DNA from: Lepidurus packardi
Taxonomy: Eukaryota > Arthropoda > Branchiopoda > Notostraca > Triopsidae
Direction: 5' to 3'
Assembly: GCA_023053545.1 (NCBI GenBank)
Contig: JAKZAN010000004.1
Location: forward strand, 4,526,001 to 4,590,000
Length of the DNA stretch: 64,000 bases
Shown here piece after piece: positions 36,806 to 56,269 of this stretch. Made by a program: the position numbers and the translations under genes. Position 1 is the stretch's first letter, and each line of letters opens with the position of its first letter. Below the pieces are notes generated by a model. That model saw only the letters and a list, made by a program, of their open reading frames with translations, was not told where the DNA came from and ran no database searches.

Positions 36806-37797
36806 ACCCTAAGCTAAATAGGATTAATAAATATTGTATGTCAACTGCTTCCAAAGGAATGACTCAAACACGAACAACTGAGGCTCTCACGGTATCCTCA
36901 GTGCTGCGGTTTTGAGCCCGACGCAGGCTAGAATCCGCAGGGTGGAGATCTCGTTTCGTATGGATCCTAAATCTTGCGCGCTATAGTCCATGAACGACTC
37001 AATCCCGCAGGATAGGGGATATTTACCATTAATGGATATTAGTTAAAGGGGAACTAATGTCTAAAACTATCGTTTAGTATGTTTAATAAAAACCCAAATT
37101 CTGCGTGTTAAAGTGGCACCCAAATTCGAAGCATAAATAAATAACATATTCCATAAACGACAAGAGCAAAACTAACATTAATAACTCAATGACCACATTT
37201 TGCAGAAATAATAGAGATACAAATTTCTTACAAAAATTGAAGGCATCCACCATGTGTAAGTAGTACTAAATAATGTGGGAGAAAGTCACCTATTTGCAAA
37301 AAACGGCAAGCAGTCAGGGTAATCCAAAACGCAAGCGCGTCATTCGAAACTTGACACGATTCTAACCACTTTTTTTTAATTTTCATATATAACAACTAAA
37401 GTAATCAATTCATACATCGATAATGGGTTTAATCTTATGAAATATAATATGCGGATACGAGAGTAAGTTGCTTACTATGAAACTGTTTCAAACTATTATT
37501 AATCTGCATTGACGTCAACAATTGCGAATTAGTTATTCCTAATCCTTGACATAGTCCATTAATGCTTTGAGTCCAAGAAAAATAACAGTCTTTTATTATA
37601 ATTTCACTTAAGTACACTTACGACAATCACTAAACTCTAAACGAACACTAACAAAAGACCAGCTGGTATTTTCACCGGAAAAGCGGCTTAGAAGTGAAAG
37701 TCCTGTACACTATACCATTATTCAACGCTTCACTGGTAAACGCCCTTTGTTCACATTACTTACAATTGCGATATATAAAACTAGGCTTTCTGTTAAT
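36806..37797. other. Intergenic, about 1 kb
   Basis: Upstream region of the SFT2-like gene and downstream region of the orphan secreted gene. AT-rich; one perfect CRE octamer at 37510-37517. No gene seen. Confidence 0.6.
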
Positions 37798-38268
37798 TTA
37801 GTCTTCCATCTGCTGCTGCTCACTGAAATGGACAAACCCGTTTTCGAAAACGAAAACATTGTTCTGGTCGAACGCAAATACATTGTCATCGGATTCTCGT
37901 TCCAGCAAGACTTTCCTACTTAGATCCTGCAAGTTAGAAAAAGGGTGTTCTTTCATATCGAAAATATTTAATAATTTCAAGAACTTACATTGTCCTGCAT
38001 TACTGACGGCACGGAAAACCAATCTTCACTGTATCCCTCACTGGACTGAAGCCCTCGAAGTTGCGCTGCTCTCCAAATTGGCCGGAAATTGCGCTCGTAT
38101 TCCAAGGCGTAATGAGCTACTTGTTGGGCTGGAGCATAGTCATATCGAACAAATATTTGACACTGAGCTGCCACAAACTATTCAAATAAATACAAAAAAC
38201 GAGATCGCTTTTCAGTATCATTTTATATTTGCACTTACCAGACTTAGCAGGAGGGCGGTTAACTTCAT
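37798..38268 (-). CDS. Orphan small secreted protein
   Basis: Three exons, 38268-38239, 38177-37989, 37926-37798, in phase; 115 residues. The protein starts MKLTALLLSLFVAAQC, a clear signal peptide split by the first intron after ten codons. The mature part is acidic and aromatic (QIFVRYDYAPAQQVAHYALE; FRPIWRAAQLRGLQ; DNVFAFDQNNVFVFENGFV) with no Cys pairs, no chitin-binding motif and no dibasic peptide series. I do not recognise the family. It lies 245 bp downstream of a cuticle protein gene on the same strand and shares the habit of a tiny signal-peptide exon, so an extracellular or cuticular role is a reasonable guess only. Confidence 0.8.
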
Positions 38269-38513
38269 GTTATCGCTGCGGATGGACACTAAATGATGCA
38301 AAAGTACCCAAGTAAACCAATTTATGTGATCTGGTGGCTTAAAGCGGCACAGCTGGACCAAGTGAAATTTGACCAAATTGGAGGGAGAAGGAAAGCTTAA
38401 TGAGTCTCTAAGAGTCAAAATTTCCCAGTCATGCAGAACAGCAGGAAAGCTATGGAAATCAGACACGGAAGCGTTTTTACTAAATAAACACCTTTGTGGG
38501 TTGTATTAAAATC

Positions 38514-39214
38514 TTATATAAAGCTGCGTGGGACATAAACAGGCACGAACACTTCATCCTGCCGATCGTCATCATCCATATTGGGTACAACGTGCCAATC
38601 TTCATCGGATTTAGGAAAATGGCTCGTCTTTTGCTCCGCTTGCTCTTCTTTAGCTTCCCATCTGTCTTTGCTAAGCTCTTGTTCCTTCTCTTTACCTCCA
38701 CGCTGGGATATCGCGCGCCCACGAGGTACATTTTGTTCAAAATTGTATTTGTAATTTTTTGGGGGCGGCGAGTTAAACGGCAGTGGCGCTCGCACGGGTT
38801 GTGGTTTTGTGGGCTGATCTAATGGCGTATTCTCTACCACCGCTCGGAAACCATGCAGATCATCGGCCACGTACGAAACAGTGCGTAAAGACCCGTCCGC
38901 TTCCACAAAACTGTATTGACCGCGCACAACATCACCCGTTCGCGTTTCTGATTGCGATTTCATATCCCCTGTCCATGGCGAATCCACCGCATAATGGAAT
39001 TCATACTTGGGATCCTAAATAAATGGGAAAAATTATTCAGTATAAACACCTGGTCCTGGCTTACTTCCTGGTAGTCGTAGTCGTAGTCGTAAGCCAAAAC
39101 ACATGGCCAGAGCCAAATCACCTGTGAAGTTGGTTAGAAATTATGACAATAGATTAAGTACAGAAGAATAAAAATAACTCCGCGTATTACTTGTAACACG
39201 ATAGATGTCTTCAT
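38514..39214 (-). CDS. Cuticular protein with Rebers-Riddiford (RR-2-like) chitin-binding domain
   Basis: Structural protein of the arthropod exoskeleton. Exons: 39214-39191, 39121-39065, 39014-38514; 193 residues. The start [18 protein letters not shown] is a signal peptide split after eight codons, the usual gene structure of arthropod cuticle genes. The mature end begins YDYDYDYQE, encoded by a TACGAC repeat. The chitin_bind_4 domain follows: [20 protein letters not shown], then [20 protein letters not shown] and [17 protein letters not shown], close to the RR-2 consensus. Differences include Leu-His where many RR-2 proteins have Asn-Gly before FxAVV. A Pro-rich and then charged tail ([13 protein letters not shown]) completes it. 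Secretion and chitin binding are inferred from the domain. Confidence 0.93.
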
Positions 39215-40561
39215 TGCGAGTAAGCAGAGAGGGTTGATTTCATGGGCTTGATATAGGTCTCCAGAAAAAAGGTGGGGAAAAGCGGATTGTGTTGGATGGG
39301 ATGTGGCACGAATTTTGGCAACCAAGGACGCTTTTCCGAGATTGAGGAGATCACACAACGTATAACAGAGTTTCACTTTCGTTTCCCTGCCGTAAATTAT
39401 GGCGTTAGCGTTACTGAGAAGCGTCGAGCGTGGCTTGTTGTATAACGCCTCACGAACACGACCCACAAGTTAACATTATAACATTCTACATCGCGTATTA
39501 TTCATTTCATTTCTAACAGATAATGAGGGAGAAATTTTTAGACCTTGCAGTGGCAAAGTTCAGTACAATATTCACGCAGTATACTCACGCCTCATCATTT
39601 ATTTAGTTAAGTCGAGTTCGACCCACCCTTTTCATCGTGAACGAATTTTTCGTGACAGCAATTATCGATGGAGCGTGTGACCCATTTATTTGTGAACACA
39701 CCATCGAGTTCTTCTTATAGAGAGAAGAAGGAAATAAAAGTTTCGTATCATGTTATCCATGGTTAGAGAAAAATGAAGATGATAATGAGCAAGTATATTG
39801 TTTAACGTCGCGGTGCATTTTGTGTGGGCTTGATTTCGTTTTCCCTATTATACGGGTTCTGACTTTCTGTTTCTATCCAGTCATGAGAGCTGTCACATTT
39901 AATTATAGGAACAAGCTTTGTTCGGGAAATTTCAACATATGGCAGATGGACAGGGAGCGAGCGGATGAAAACAAAAATGAGTGTTTCATTAACTTGTAAT
40001 TTACGGGTAAATTATCATTGTTTTATAGAATCAAAAGAAAGTTGTCTTGTTTTACAGCGTATAACCTTTATTTCGATGTGCTTATTGCTCTTTGTACTTA
40101 ATTAGCGATTTGCTATGTAAATGCATACGTACGAATTCAGGGAACGTCGAGTTTTTTTCCTTTTTATAAGCGAAGTACCTAGATTTTTTATTTGTTTGCA
40201 TTTGTCTTTAATCGGTTTTTCATCTGTGAACATAGGTTAACATTTGATTGATGTTGTGAGAGTTCCTTCATAAGGTTGTTTTCAAATTTGACTGTAAAAT
40301 GTCCTAGTGCATTTTTTTATTGCCAAAAAACCGCTTTTCGGTACGAGTAGCGTTTGACGCCACATTCAAACTTGCGAAAGAGCAAGTACTGTTCATTCGT
40401 AGTTCATGTTTAGCAGTTCCTAGTTCATTATCGCACCAGTCAACGATTGTTTCTGTTTCACAGTTTGAGCCTATTATCCCGCCACCTCCGGGATACGAAA
40501 TACAGTACGCAAAGACGGAAACACCAATAAACCAAACACGTGGTTACTGAAATAAAATAAA
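39215..40561. other. Divergent intergenic region, cuticle gene / TTLL12
   Basis: 1.35 kb with no supported gene. It should hold both promoters and 5' leaders. An open frame on the - strand reaching the cuticle start (39466-39134) is probably leader and intron read-through. A + strand frame at 40320-40550 ends just before the TTLL12 start but has no recognisable domain. Confidence 0.5.
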
Positions 40562-42939
40562 ATGAGCTTTAAAAACAGCTTAATTACTTCCCATGAATAC
40601 GAGGAGTTTGTCTTCTTCCACCAAGCTCAGTTGGAAAGTTCCGGAGTACCCACACGTCTATGGGAAACGGTTTGCAAAAAACTCAAAGACTCTGTAAGCT
40701 AATCTAATGTAGTATTTTCTTAACACTAACAGAAGTATTTGTTAGTTCTCACTCTCTCTAACGTTAATAGGTACTTGACGCAGGTGATTATTTTGGGATA
40801 GCTCAAGTCTCTTATGATGAAGAGGAAAAGAAGCCAGAAGACCCTTTATGGGCTGTAGTAGTCACTCATCCCGAGGGAATTTCCGCTTCAGATCCAACCA
40901 GGTTTAACTATCCTATTCCGTAATTAAAATTCACAGGAAAGTGCTAAATTTTTTATTAACCTTTTTCAGCATATTTCTAGTAGATCATGCGTGGACTTTT
41001 CGCCCAGAACAAGCTAAATCCCAACTCCAGACAATTCCTGGACTTTTGGAAAGAATGGCTTCACTTATGGACCTAAATCTAAGCGCAGCTCGAGAAGAAA
41101 TTTTTTTTAACGTGCTTAAAATCATGTGGAAGTACACGCAAACGTATAGTGTCGGTAACTGGCTTCTGTACTCTGAATTATATGTTCGTATATATTATTT
41201 TGGTTAATTAAAAGGGAATCCTGCTTTGGAAGCGGAAGAGAAAGTGCCTGTGTGGTATGTTTTAGACGAATTTGGATCTAAAATTCCTCATTCGGACATC
41301 CCGAACTTCCGTTTGGTCCCTTTCTACTATTTACCCGAACACGCTGCATATTCGCTCCTTTTCCCCGTCACGGATCTCGAAGAAGGTGATTTTGTCACCC
41401 GGAATTACGTGGAAGGACCTTACGATTACCTCACCAGGAAAGCTCTACTCCTTCCATGGAAACCCGCTGACTTACAAGTCTCTTTCCAAGTCATCGAACC
41501 CACTGTTGACTATTTTATGGTAAATTTCTCTTTATCTGTACTGTCAACACAATTATTAATTTGTATTAAAAGTCAAGTCGCCAAAATGAAACGTTGCCGA
41601 ACCTCAAAGAAGACTTTCCTGATCTACCAACTGATCGTCCGATCAAAGTCTATGTCGAATACAAGTTTATTCGTGATTTTTTAAAAAGTCCGCGTTTCCA
41701 AATCGTAGATTCGGAGGAAGAAGCTGATATCTTGTGGTACTCCAAGCACTACAAACAATTCAGGTGATTCTATTTTCTCTTTTTTGGGATTATTTTCGTC
41801 ACTTGTTGCTGATTAATTTTTTATATGTAAACTTCAGGGAGTTGAGTGAACAGTCTCCTCATAAGCGCGTCAATCAGTTCCCTTGCGAGCACGTATTGAC
41901 CGTCAAGGATTTACTTTCTTTGATGGGTCGTCGGAAAGCTCACGCTGAATATATTGACCCTAACAACCTCCAATCCCGTCCTTTGTGGCTGCCCACAACT
42001 TTTAACATGAAAACGGAATTACCCCAATTCGTGACTTACTTCCAAGCCAGGGCAGCCAAGTAAAAGTCTTGATTTATTCAAGAATGTGGCTTTAAATCAA
42101 CTTTATTGTGATAGGGGACTGGATAATTACTGGATCGCGAAGCCTTGGAACTTGGCTCGCAGCTTGGACACGCACATATCGGATAATCGCGATTTCTTAC
42201 TGCGTTTACCCACCACAGGCCCCAAAATCGTGCAGAAGTATATCACTCGGCCTGTGCTCTTCGAACGAGCGGATATTGGTCGCGTGAAATTTGATATTAG
42301 ATACATCCTGCTCCTTAAAAGCGTGGAACCTTTGCGAGTTTACGCTTACCAACGCTTTTGGCTTCGTTTTGCCAACAAACCATTCGAATTGAACCATTTT
42401 GAGGAGTACGAACGCCATTTCACTGTCATGAACTACACTGAGAATACTACTTTGCATCAAGTACATTCACAATTTTCACAATGCAACAAAAATAAGTTTT
42501 ATATGTTAGAGATTACAACGGTTATTTTTAGATGTTTTGCCATGATTTTATCCAGCAATTCCAAAGCCAGTACCCGGATTTCTCCTGGAAAAGTGAAGTA
42601 GAGCCCAAAATTTTTGAAATGCTCAAAGGAATCTTCGAAGGAGCAGCTGGCGCCCCGCCCCCTGCGGGTATTGGCCATAATCCTCAATCTAGAGCTATGT
42701 ATGCAGCAGATTTGATGCTGGAATGGACCGAAGGTATGTTTACAATTTAAATAAAGGAAAATTCTTAGAGTCAATTTTGGTTATTTTTGTTAGACGGGAA
42801 AATGCAGCCGAAGTTACTTGAAATGAATTGGGCGCCGGATTGCAAACGAGCATGTGATTATTATCCGGAATTCTTCGATGATGTGTTTAGCTTGTTGTTT
42901 TTGGAAGACACTGAAGGAAAGCATGCTCAACTGCTGTGA
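40562..42939 (+). CDS. TTLL12: Tubulin--tyrosine ligase-like protein 12 (TTLL12)
   Basis: TTLL12 combines a SET-like N-terminal region with a TTL-like ATP-grasp fold. It affects tubulin modification and histone H4K20 methylation and may be a pseudo-enzyme. Exons: 40562-40693, 40771-40901, 40970-41154, 41215-41519, 41573-41763, 41838-42059, 42115-42460, 42532-42733, 42794-42939; 619 residues (human 644). The N-terminus ([20 protein letters not shown]) and [12 protein letters not shown] are typical. The TTL region has [59 protein letters not shown] and, at the end, [15 protein letters not shown]. The loop after WLPTTFN is short, as in TTLL12 generally. Exon 9 ends HAQLL-stop; an alternative donor (CTG CT|GTGAG) could join in frame to 43155-43216 and give a different tail. 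Confidence 0.95.
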
Positions 42940-43483
42940 GATATTTGAAATACATTCGCGTTCTATTGCTATTCCACAAAAAATACTTTGTTTCGTTTTT
43001 CTTTTTTTGTGACGTTTGACACGAGGCACAAACTCAAGTACGCCAGAGCGAAAGCTACAAAACATATAGGGTAAGAAGTGGCGAGATGTTCGAGAGAATT
43101 ACAGTATTAAAAAAGTGCTCGTGAAACAAATGAGTAACACTTATACACTTTTAGGAGCATTTCGTTCCAAGATCCTCAGCAAACGACTAGTGAGGACCCA
43201 GTCCCCATGGAATAAAATTAGCTTCCCTATTTGTTTGGAAAAAAAGCTTAACACTCAAGCGTGAGAAATTCACCACCCAAAACTCGCGTTTTTCGAGTTA
43301 AAATAGTAGAACAGAACCAAAAAAAGAAAAAGAAAAAACACAGAATTTCAAAAAATAAAGGCTAAAACCCCATCACCATTTTTCCCCACATTAAAAAAAA
43401 AAAGAGGAGAGTAGGATTTTTTGTTTGTTTGAGTAAGACATCGTTTACCTCCATAAAAAGGATTCGGCACATTTCGTTTTCTT
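42940..43483. other. Convergent 3' ends of TTLL12 and tetraspanin
   Basis: Carries AATAAA signals on the + strand near 43212 and 43357 for TTLL12. The two 3'UTRs probably overlap. It also includes the possible alternative last exon of TTLL12 (43155-43216). Nothing else seen. Confidence 0.5.
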
Positions 43484-44500
43484 TTAGATAATAGATTTGA
43501 ATAATGCCATGGATAAGATCATCCCCAGCAACTAAAATGGAATAAAAAAATGTGAGTAACAAAACCGTAAGTAGGACATAATTCTGATCGGATTTACCAT
43601 TACAAAAGCAATTCCTACGCCGACTCCGCCTACTATAACCGCTTGGCTTTGAAAAGATACTACTGCTTGAGTCAAACAGCCATGAAGATACGTTGTTGCA
43701 TTCGTGGGATTCTTCTTACAATCCATAAACTGCTCGAAAAAAAACGCATATGTATACCAATACGAACTTTTAACGTTTCATGAGTGACTTACCGTGCCGC
43801 CGGAGGCGGGGCGACAGCAGCTGGCCGGAACCGTATCATTATTCCGCTGTATAAAGGTGCTCTCCAATTTCCAGACTCTAAAGCCGTCTTCGCCCTCTAT
43901 ACCACAGCAGCCCAACTGATGTAAATAAACAAAATTCTAGAAATCGTTTTGGCGGAAAATAGAATTTCGTTACCGTTTTTTGCACCGAGTCCCATGCTTC
44001 CGTGGTCGCATTGCTACTTCCGTATTCTTTGACGGTCGTGAACATCCGCATCCGGAGTTTATCGGTGACCTTTTCTTGGAAGACGAAGCCCAAGATTCCG
44101 CCCACAAACATGGTGACGAAGATTCCAAAGAGTAGGATAAAATACATTAACAACATGCATTTAATTTCCTTAAGGGCGCCCAGACAGCCAAGGAAGGACA
44201 TTAGCGTAACGACAATGCCTGTTGCAACCAAGATCCATGAGGAGGACGTATACAGGCTTTCCCCCAATAATTCTTGCAAATACGCGTGGTTCGTCAGTGA
44301 CCACGCCCCTATCGCCAGGACCACCAAGCCACCTACCTATTAAACCGCGCAGTAATTATCCGTAATTCCCCTCAATTTTTCTTTTCAGCAATAATTATTT
44401 TAAATGCAACCACACTTACGAAAGTCATCACGTTCGAGACGAATAATAAATATTTGATGCATTTGCCGCAACTGGACATTTCAGATAGCCCCATTTTCAT
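43484..44500 (-). CDS. Tetraspanin
   Basis: Four-pass membrane organiser protein. Exons: 44500-44420, 44336-43974, 43915-43793, 43729-43598, 43531-43484; 248 residues. TM1 spans the exon 1/2 join (YLLFVSNVMTF then VGGLVVLAIGAW). TM2 (WILVATGIVVTLMSFLGCLG) ends in the usual GCxGA motif (GCLGALKEIKCMLLMYF), which leads into TM3. The large extracellular loop carries the family signature CCG (LGCCGIEG), PASCCRP and two further Cys (FMDCKK, LHGC), so three disulfides are possible. TM4 is VIVGGVGVGIAFVM plus LLGMILSMALF. Juxtamembrane Cys (SSCGKCIKYL) are likely palmitoylation sites. A CD63/CD151-like arthropod tetraspanin; the subfamily is not resolved. Confidence 0.94.
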
Positions 44501-47500
44501 TCCCAAGCAGGTTTTTTCTGAAAAATAAAGAAAATTGTGAACATGAAAGATATTGATTAATGAAGTGTTCCCATTTGGATTAACTGGCAGAAAGTAACAT
44601 ACAAAATTCAAGTTAGCATCAAAGGCAAAACTGACCTTCAACTGACATATTTCCTCCTGTTTGCTCGGGATAATACAAAACACCTGCGTCATGTTGTCTT
44701 AACTTTCCATTCTTAGGGAAAGAAAGCGAGGACGAAAGAAAAGCTAACACCATGAATCATGAATTTAATTCAAAGGAAAAGGAACGACCTTCCGAGAGTA
44801 ACGTTGGAAATACCTCGTCTTTCGTTTAGAAATCCATAAAGATAAAGCGTTTTTATTTATTTTTTCGGAAATAGCCCTCGAATGTGGAGAATCGGAGCAA
44901 GGTGAGCCGGTTACGGACCGGAAATTTGACGAGGTCTCAAGGATTTTTTCCGCATTGGCAGGCACATTCAACGCTATCACACCTTGGGTTCCCCATGCAT
45001 GGAAAATAAAGGTTATCTACCGCTATACGCATAACCTAGGTAGAAGAAGCCCGGTGAGGTAAGCGCGTTATAAGTATTTCTTTTATTCAAATTCAAACTA
45101 AAAGATCCGGAATGCTAAGTTAAACCTCATTTCTTAAAGAGCTATTCCTACCAGTATATCTCCACAAAGTTGAGATTTTTAACTAACCATCTCCTTCGCT
45201 GGAGGAATTAGACAAAAGTAGTCTAAACTGACCACATAACAATTCACGGATACGAAAGTGGAGCAAAGAAAGCCTCGAAAATTACTAAACCCTTTTAATT
45301 TCACTTTCATTGCTTTAAAATTCAATTGAGCATCAAGTCAACCGGAAACTTTACTATTTCTAATATTGGGCTTATAAGGAAAACTAAACTCACAACTTTA
45401 AAATACTAGACAAAGAACTATTGCAACACATTCCTACGTCACTAATTTCTCACTGCTGTATACTACAAACCACCAGAATTCTCACCACTCACGCAGAAAT
45501 TTCGCTTAACAGCCCCGAACTATTACTATTACTCTTTTCTTTTTTAAGAAAAACAGTCTGAAAATTAATGGAAACCTTTACACACCTTTAGAAATATTTG
45601 AAAATGAAAAAAGCGCTTGAAATTAAACTAAGCACTTGAAAAGTGAAAAAAACGCTGTCAAACTCGAAAAAGAGGACAACTCGAGATCGCGTTTCTGACG
45701 TCACTGTTTTCACTACTTTCGTTCGAAAACCACGAACCTTAACAATATAACGCAAAGAGAATTACAAGAACAAGCCAAGTAACTTTACCTCGAGCAGGCT
45801 GGGATAAAATTTCTCTTTCTCCCGCTGATTTCTCTTCCTTCGAAGCACCGAAAACGTTTCCCAATGGCACAAACTGATGGAAAGAACAAGGCAAAAAACT
45901 TCTGCACTTCAATTCCCCAAAAAATTCAATTACAAATTATGTGTGCTCTTTAACACTGGCTTAAACAGCTCAACTATCCGGGCAAGAATCCAGAGCGTAC
46001 TACGGCAATTTGCACTAGTTCCTTCCGTGTTTATGGACGCGGGTCTGAATACAGAATGGGTCCAAAAGGGAAATCACCCATGCACTACTTTTTGTTTTAC
46101 TGAACTAAGTCAAGCAAAAACCGGTCCAGGTAATACGAATGTGTTGGTTCCAAACAAAAGTGACATAAAACCCCAAAAGCAAGGCCACTCTAGACCCAAA
46201 ACTTGAACAGCTTATCTAAAAGGTTCTACTTCAGCGATTTCCAGCTACTTTTCCAAGACTAAGCTTGGCCTGCCTCTAGTAGTACTAAGGTTAGTATATG
46301 TACGAGCTCTCTCGCTCTTTGGTAAAATGGAAAGTCCCCGCCTAACATCGACTCTATTCCTTGGGGCTTTTTCTCTGTGTAACCCTCATTGCATTGGCAT
46401 CTCTTGTACTCGTGGTATGGCATCCGTTGGGCTAAAACTCCCAGCATTACAAACTCCCCCACGGGCGGACCACATAACTTCCCAAAATGTGTGGGTTCTT
46501 TTAAATCACCTTTCGTAATTGCATCAGACGTAAGCGGAACCTCGTTAAGGAATCTACGCACACAAAATACCGGTGACTAATCATCAGCCGAAATACGGGA
46601 AAACGCTCCAGATCCGGATTCCGTAGATCTGAATTTGAGAAAAAAAAACTCAGAAGAAAATTTACGTAAAAAGGGAAAACAATAAAATATAAGGGAAGAG
46701 GGAAGTAAACTCGAAGGGAAAACGAGAGTAAAGTCAGGTACAACTTGGGAGGCAAAAATCTCAGGTTCCCTTTGCAAGGTTGACCGAGGTGCCACCAAGT
46801 AACACTGATGGATGCACGATGAGTTAGAATGCCTCCGGTGATAACTCCGGCCTTGGCCTGTTTATCCTCCTCCATCCAGTACGAACCATTGTGAAGACGA
46901 ATTTCTATAAGAATTTCCACTTTATCTGTTCCTTGACTAGCTGTGGAGGTGAGTTCTATAATGCATATTGCGATATTTCAACCCCATTGGACAGCTCAAG
47001 GTATATATGTGCAACAATGTATAAACAATAAAGTATATCATCGCGATATCTTAAGAAAAGCCTTGTCCTAGAATCCGAATTTACCTTCGTTATTTTATTG
47101 TTTTATGTTTTTTATTTCCTTTACTGTAGCACTGCATAAGAATCGCGAGTTCCTATAGATCCTTTACTGAGATACAGCGCTATAGAAATGTCCCAAGGTT
47201 GAATACAGCTTCTGTTCGGATGAAAAACATCTTGCAGAACGATCACACGCCACACATATGAACGCATCTTCTGTAGACTGTAATATTTACTCTAAGAAAG
47301 ATGTATATGTGTATCTGGCATATAATCAACAGAGTTCACCGTTACATATGCGTTTTTGAAACGTGTCAACAAGACAACAGTGTGACGCAGCTATATCGCA
47401 CACACACCTGGAACCACACGCGTTTTTCTGGTTAAGGTCCAAGCAATTTAGTTTCAAGGGCTCATTTTTACAATGCCACTAATCTGTAGATCCGTAGTAT

Positions 47501-47923
47501 AGTTGGAGCCTCCGAACTCTCGAAACCCTGAACTTTTCTAACCTCGAGTTTTGTTTCTTCGCGATTCTTACGATTACATTAGCTGTACGTTGACCTTATA
47601 GTAACGAACCTGGTTACTCTTGTCTTTAAAAAACAGATTCAGGTATTACGACAAAGAAGTTTCTGTTCTCATTGTGGGACCTTTAGCATATGTTTCTTTT
47701 ATTGGAGCTCAAATCTCCGGAGGAAATTTCGCCAGGTGACAAAGGTGAGTGAACCTCATGTATACTTGCTAATCAAGTTCTATTTTCCCATGCTTTTGAT
47801 AAGGAACTAGTATATAAACCAAACACTATTGCTCGAATAACTGTAAAATGCGCAGTGTTTAATTATCTTAAATAAAAATCTTTTTATAGGCTTTTTACAG
47901 GGTTGCGTAACTTAAAGGGAAAA
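44501..47923. other. Divergent intergenic region, tetraspanin / crystallin-like gene
   Basis: 3.4 kb. Open frames on the - strand at 46920-46501 and 46561-46259 and on the + strand at 45877-46206 have no domain I recognise. A perfect CRE octamer is at 45696-45703. Tetraspanin 5'UTR exons are likely in the left part. A TATA box for the crystallin-like gene is at its right edge. Confidence 0.5.
47811..47818 (+). promoter_or_regulatory. TATA box of the crystallin-like gene
   Basis: TATATAAA lies 113 bp before the start codon, which would place initiation near 47840 and give a leader of about 80 bp. Good match to consensus and spacing; not otherwise tested. Confidence 0.5.
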
Positions 47924-49114
47924 ATGCGTGGAGTAGTTCACTTTTTCGGAATTTTAAGCTTTTTAGGGGTGAGTTCGGGTCAATCGGATCATTCGCTCGT
48001 GTTGTACGACGGTGATTCACAATTAGGTTCCTGGGTGCGGTTGGATAACTACGTGGAAGATTTGCGTAGCGTGTCATTCAACGACATCTCGTCGTCCTTC
48101 TGCGTCGAGCGGGGCATGTAAGCTTTCTTGTTGCAAAAGATGTAGTAAAATTTTTTATCTCGAACTTTCTACTTCACTAACTCTATAGTTGGCTCTTTTA
48201 TGACAATACGCGTTACAATCCTACTTTAACTGGTTCTTCAGCGTTCTACTGGGGCGAGAACTTTTGCGCTTCACTGCCTAACCAACTCAATAACCTGGTA
48301 AAATTTTTCGCTAATCAAAAACGTAGGGTATATTCTTTGAAATGCGTTGATTTGGTCTTTACACTAAAGTTCCCATTATGCAGATTTTTTTTGTAAATTC
48401 GTAGCTTATTTTCCAGGATAGCTACCACCTTGTATGACATAGAAATTAGTGACTTTAAATCTGAGACGCCGCCAGGGGCGTTGAACACTCCTCATATAGG
48501 CTTATAGTCCAACCTTAATTGCGTATCCTGGCTTAACTATGAAGTTTCAAAGAGTTATTTTTTATGTATACGAGTTTTCAAAAAATGGTATCTAATTTAA
48601 TATATGTTTGAACTAATTCTTCAGAAAAAATTCGCGTTAAAAATAAAAAAGTACTCTTAGGTATCTTCAGTTCGCTATGCAGGATCTCCCTTCAATTGGC
48701 AAGACGACGGTCTAAATATCTACGAAGGCGATTGGTTTAACGGAGGAGAACTTTTCCTAACAAACGACAACATTCAACTCGATCTGTATCAAACTCGAGG
48801 TGTCATCGTAACCGGCAAAAACAGTTGGACACTCTATGAGTAACAAAAATCTCTACACAAAATTCATCATTTAAATCTAACATAATTTACATTATAGTGC
48901 ACCAGGCTATGGTGGTTACCATGTTTGTGTGGGACCAGCCGATATAACAGCCGCTTACCCCGGCTTTTATCCCACTCCTGCTGATTTTGGCTTCTCGACA
49001 CGCCCCATTGCGTCCGTCCGCAAGGGATGCTGGTCACGTAACATAATTCGCCCCGCCCCCACCGAACCCGGCAAAGGCTACTACCCTGGAGTGCCCCGAC
49101 CTACTGATCCTTAA
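47924..49114 (+). CDS. Secreted beta/gamma-crystallin-fold protein
   Basis: Exons: 47924-48117, 48189-48297, 48661-48839, 48898-49114; 232 residues, in phase. A signal peptide (MRGVVHFFGILSFLGVSSG) precedes two beta/gamma-crystallin-like Greek-key regions. The first runs SLVLYDGDSQLGSWVRLD to VSFNDISSSFCVERGIWLFY. The second runs LNIYEGDWFNGGELFLTND to VIVTGKNSWTLYDAPGYGG. Each has the aromatic 'LYD/IYEG' start and the 'W-x-LY' corner typical of the fold. The tail is Pro-rich (RPAPTEPGKGYYPGVPRP). Four Cys suggest two disulfides, consistent with secretion. Function in arthropods is not established; extracellular matrix or calcium-binding roles are guesses. Confidence 0.85.
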
Positions 49115-49359
49115 AGAAAAGGAAAAAAGTTCCCCGATTGATAACTGTCGAATTTCCTTAAACGCAAATCTACATAAAAATGCATAGTCCAAAAATCAAA
49201 AGCGTTTTAAAACATGCAATCGAGCCCTTATAATTGCCATACAATTATATTTATATAATATCTCTTGTGTTAAACATGATTCATCGAAGACAATTTAAAT
49301 ATAAGAGAACTTGTCAAAAGTTAACAACAGTTTTGAACCGGGAAAATCACATAGATTGT

Positions 49360-56269
<6,910 letters not shown>

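Noticed and set aside
39134-39466. 110-codon ORF upstream of and overlapping the cuticle gene start
   Set aside because: It reads through the first intron; the spliced model with the short signal-peptide exon is far better supported.
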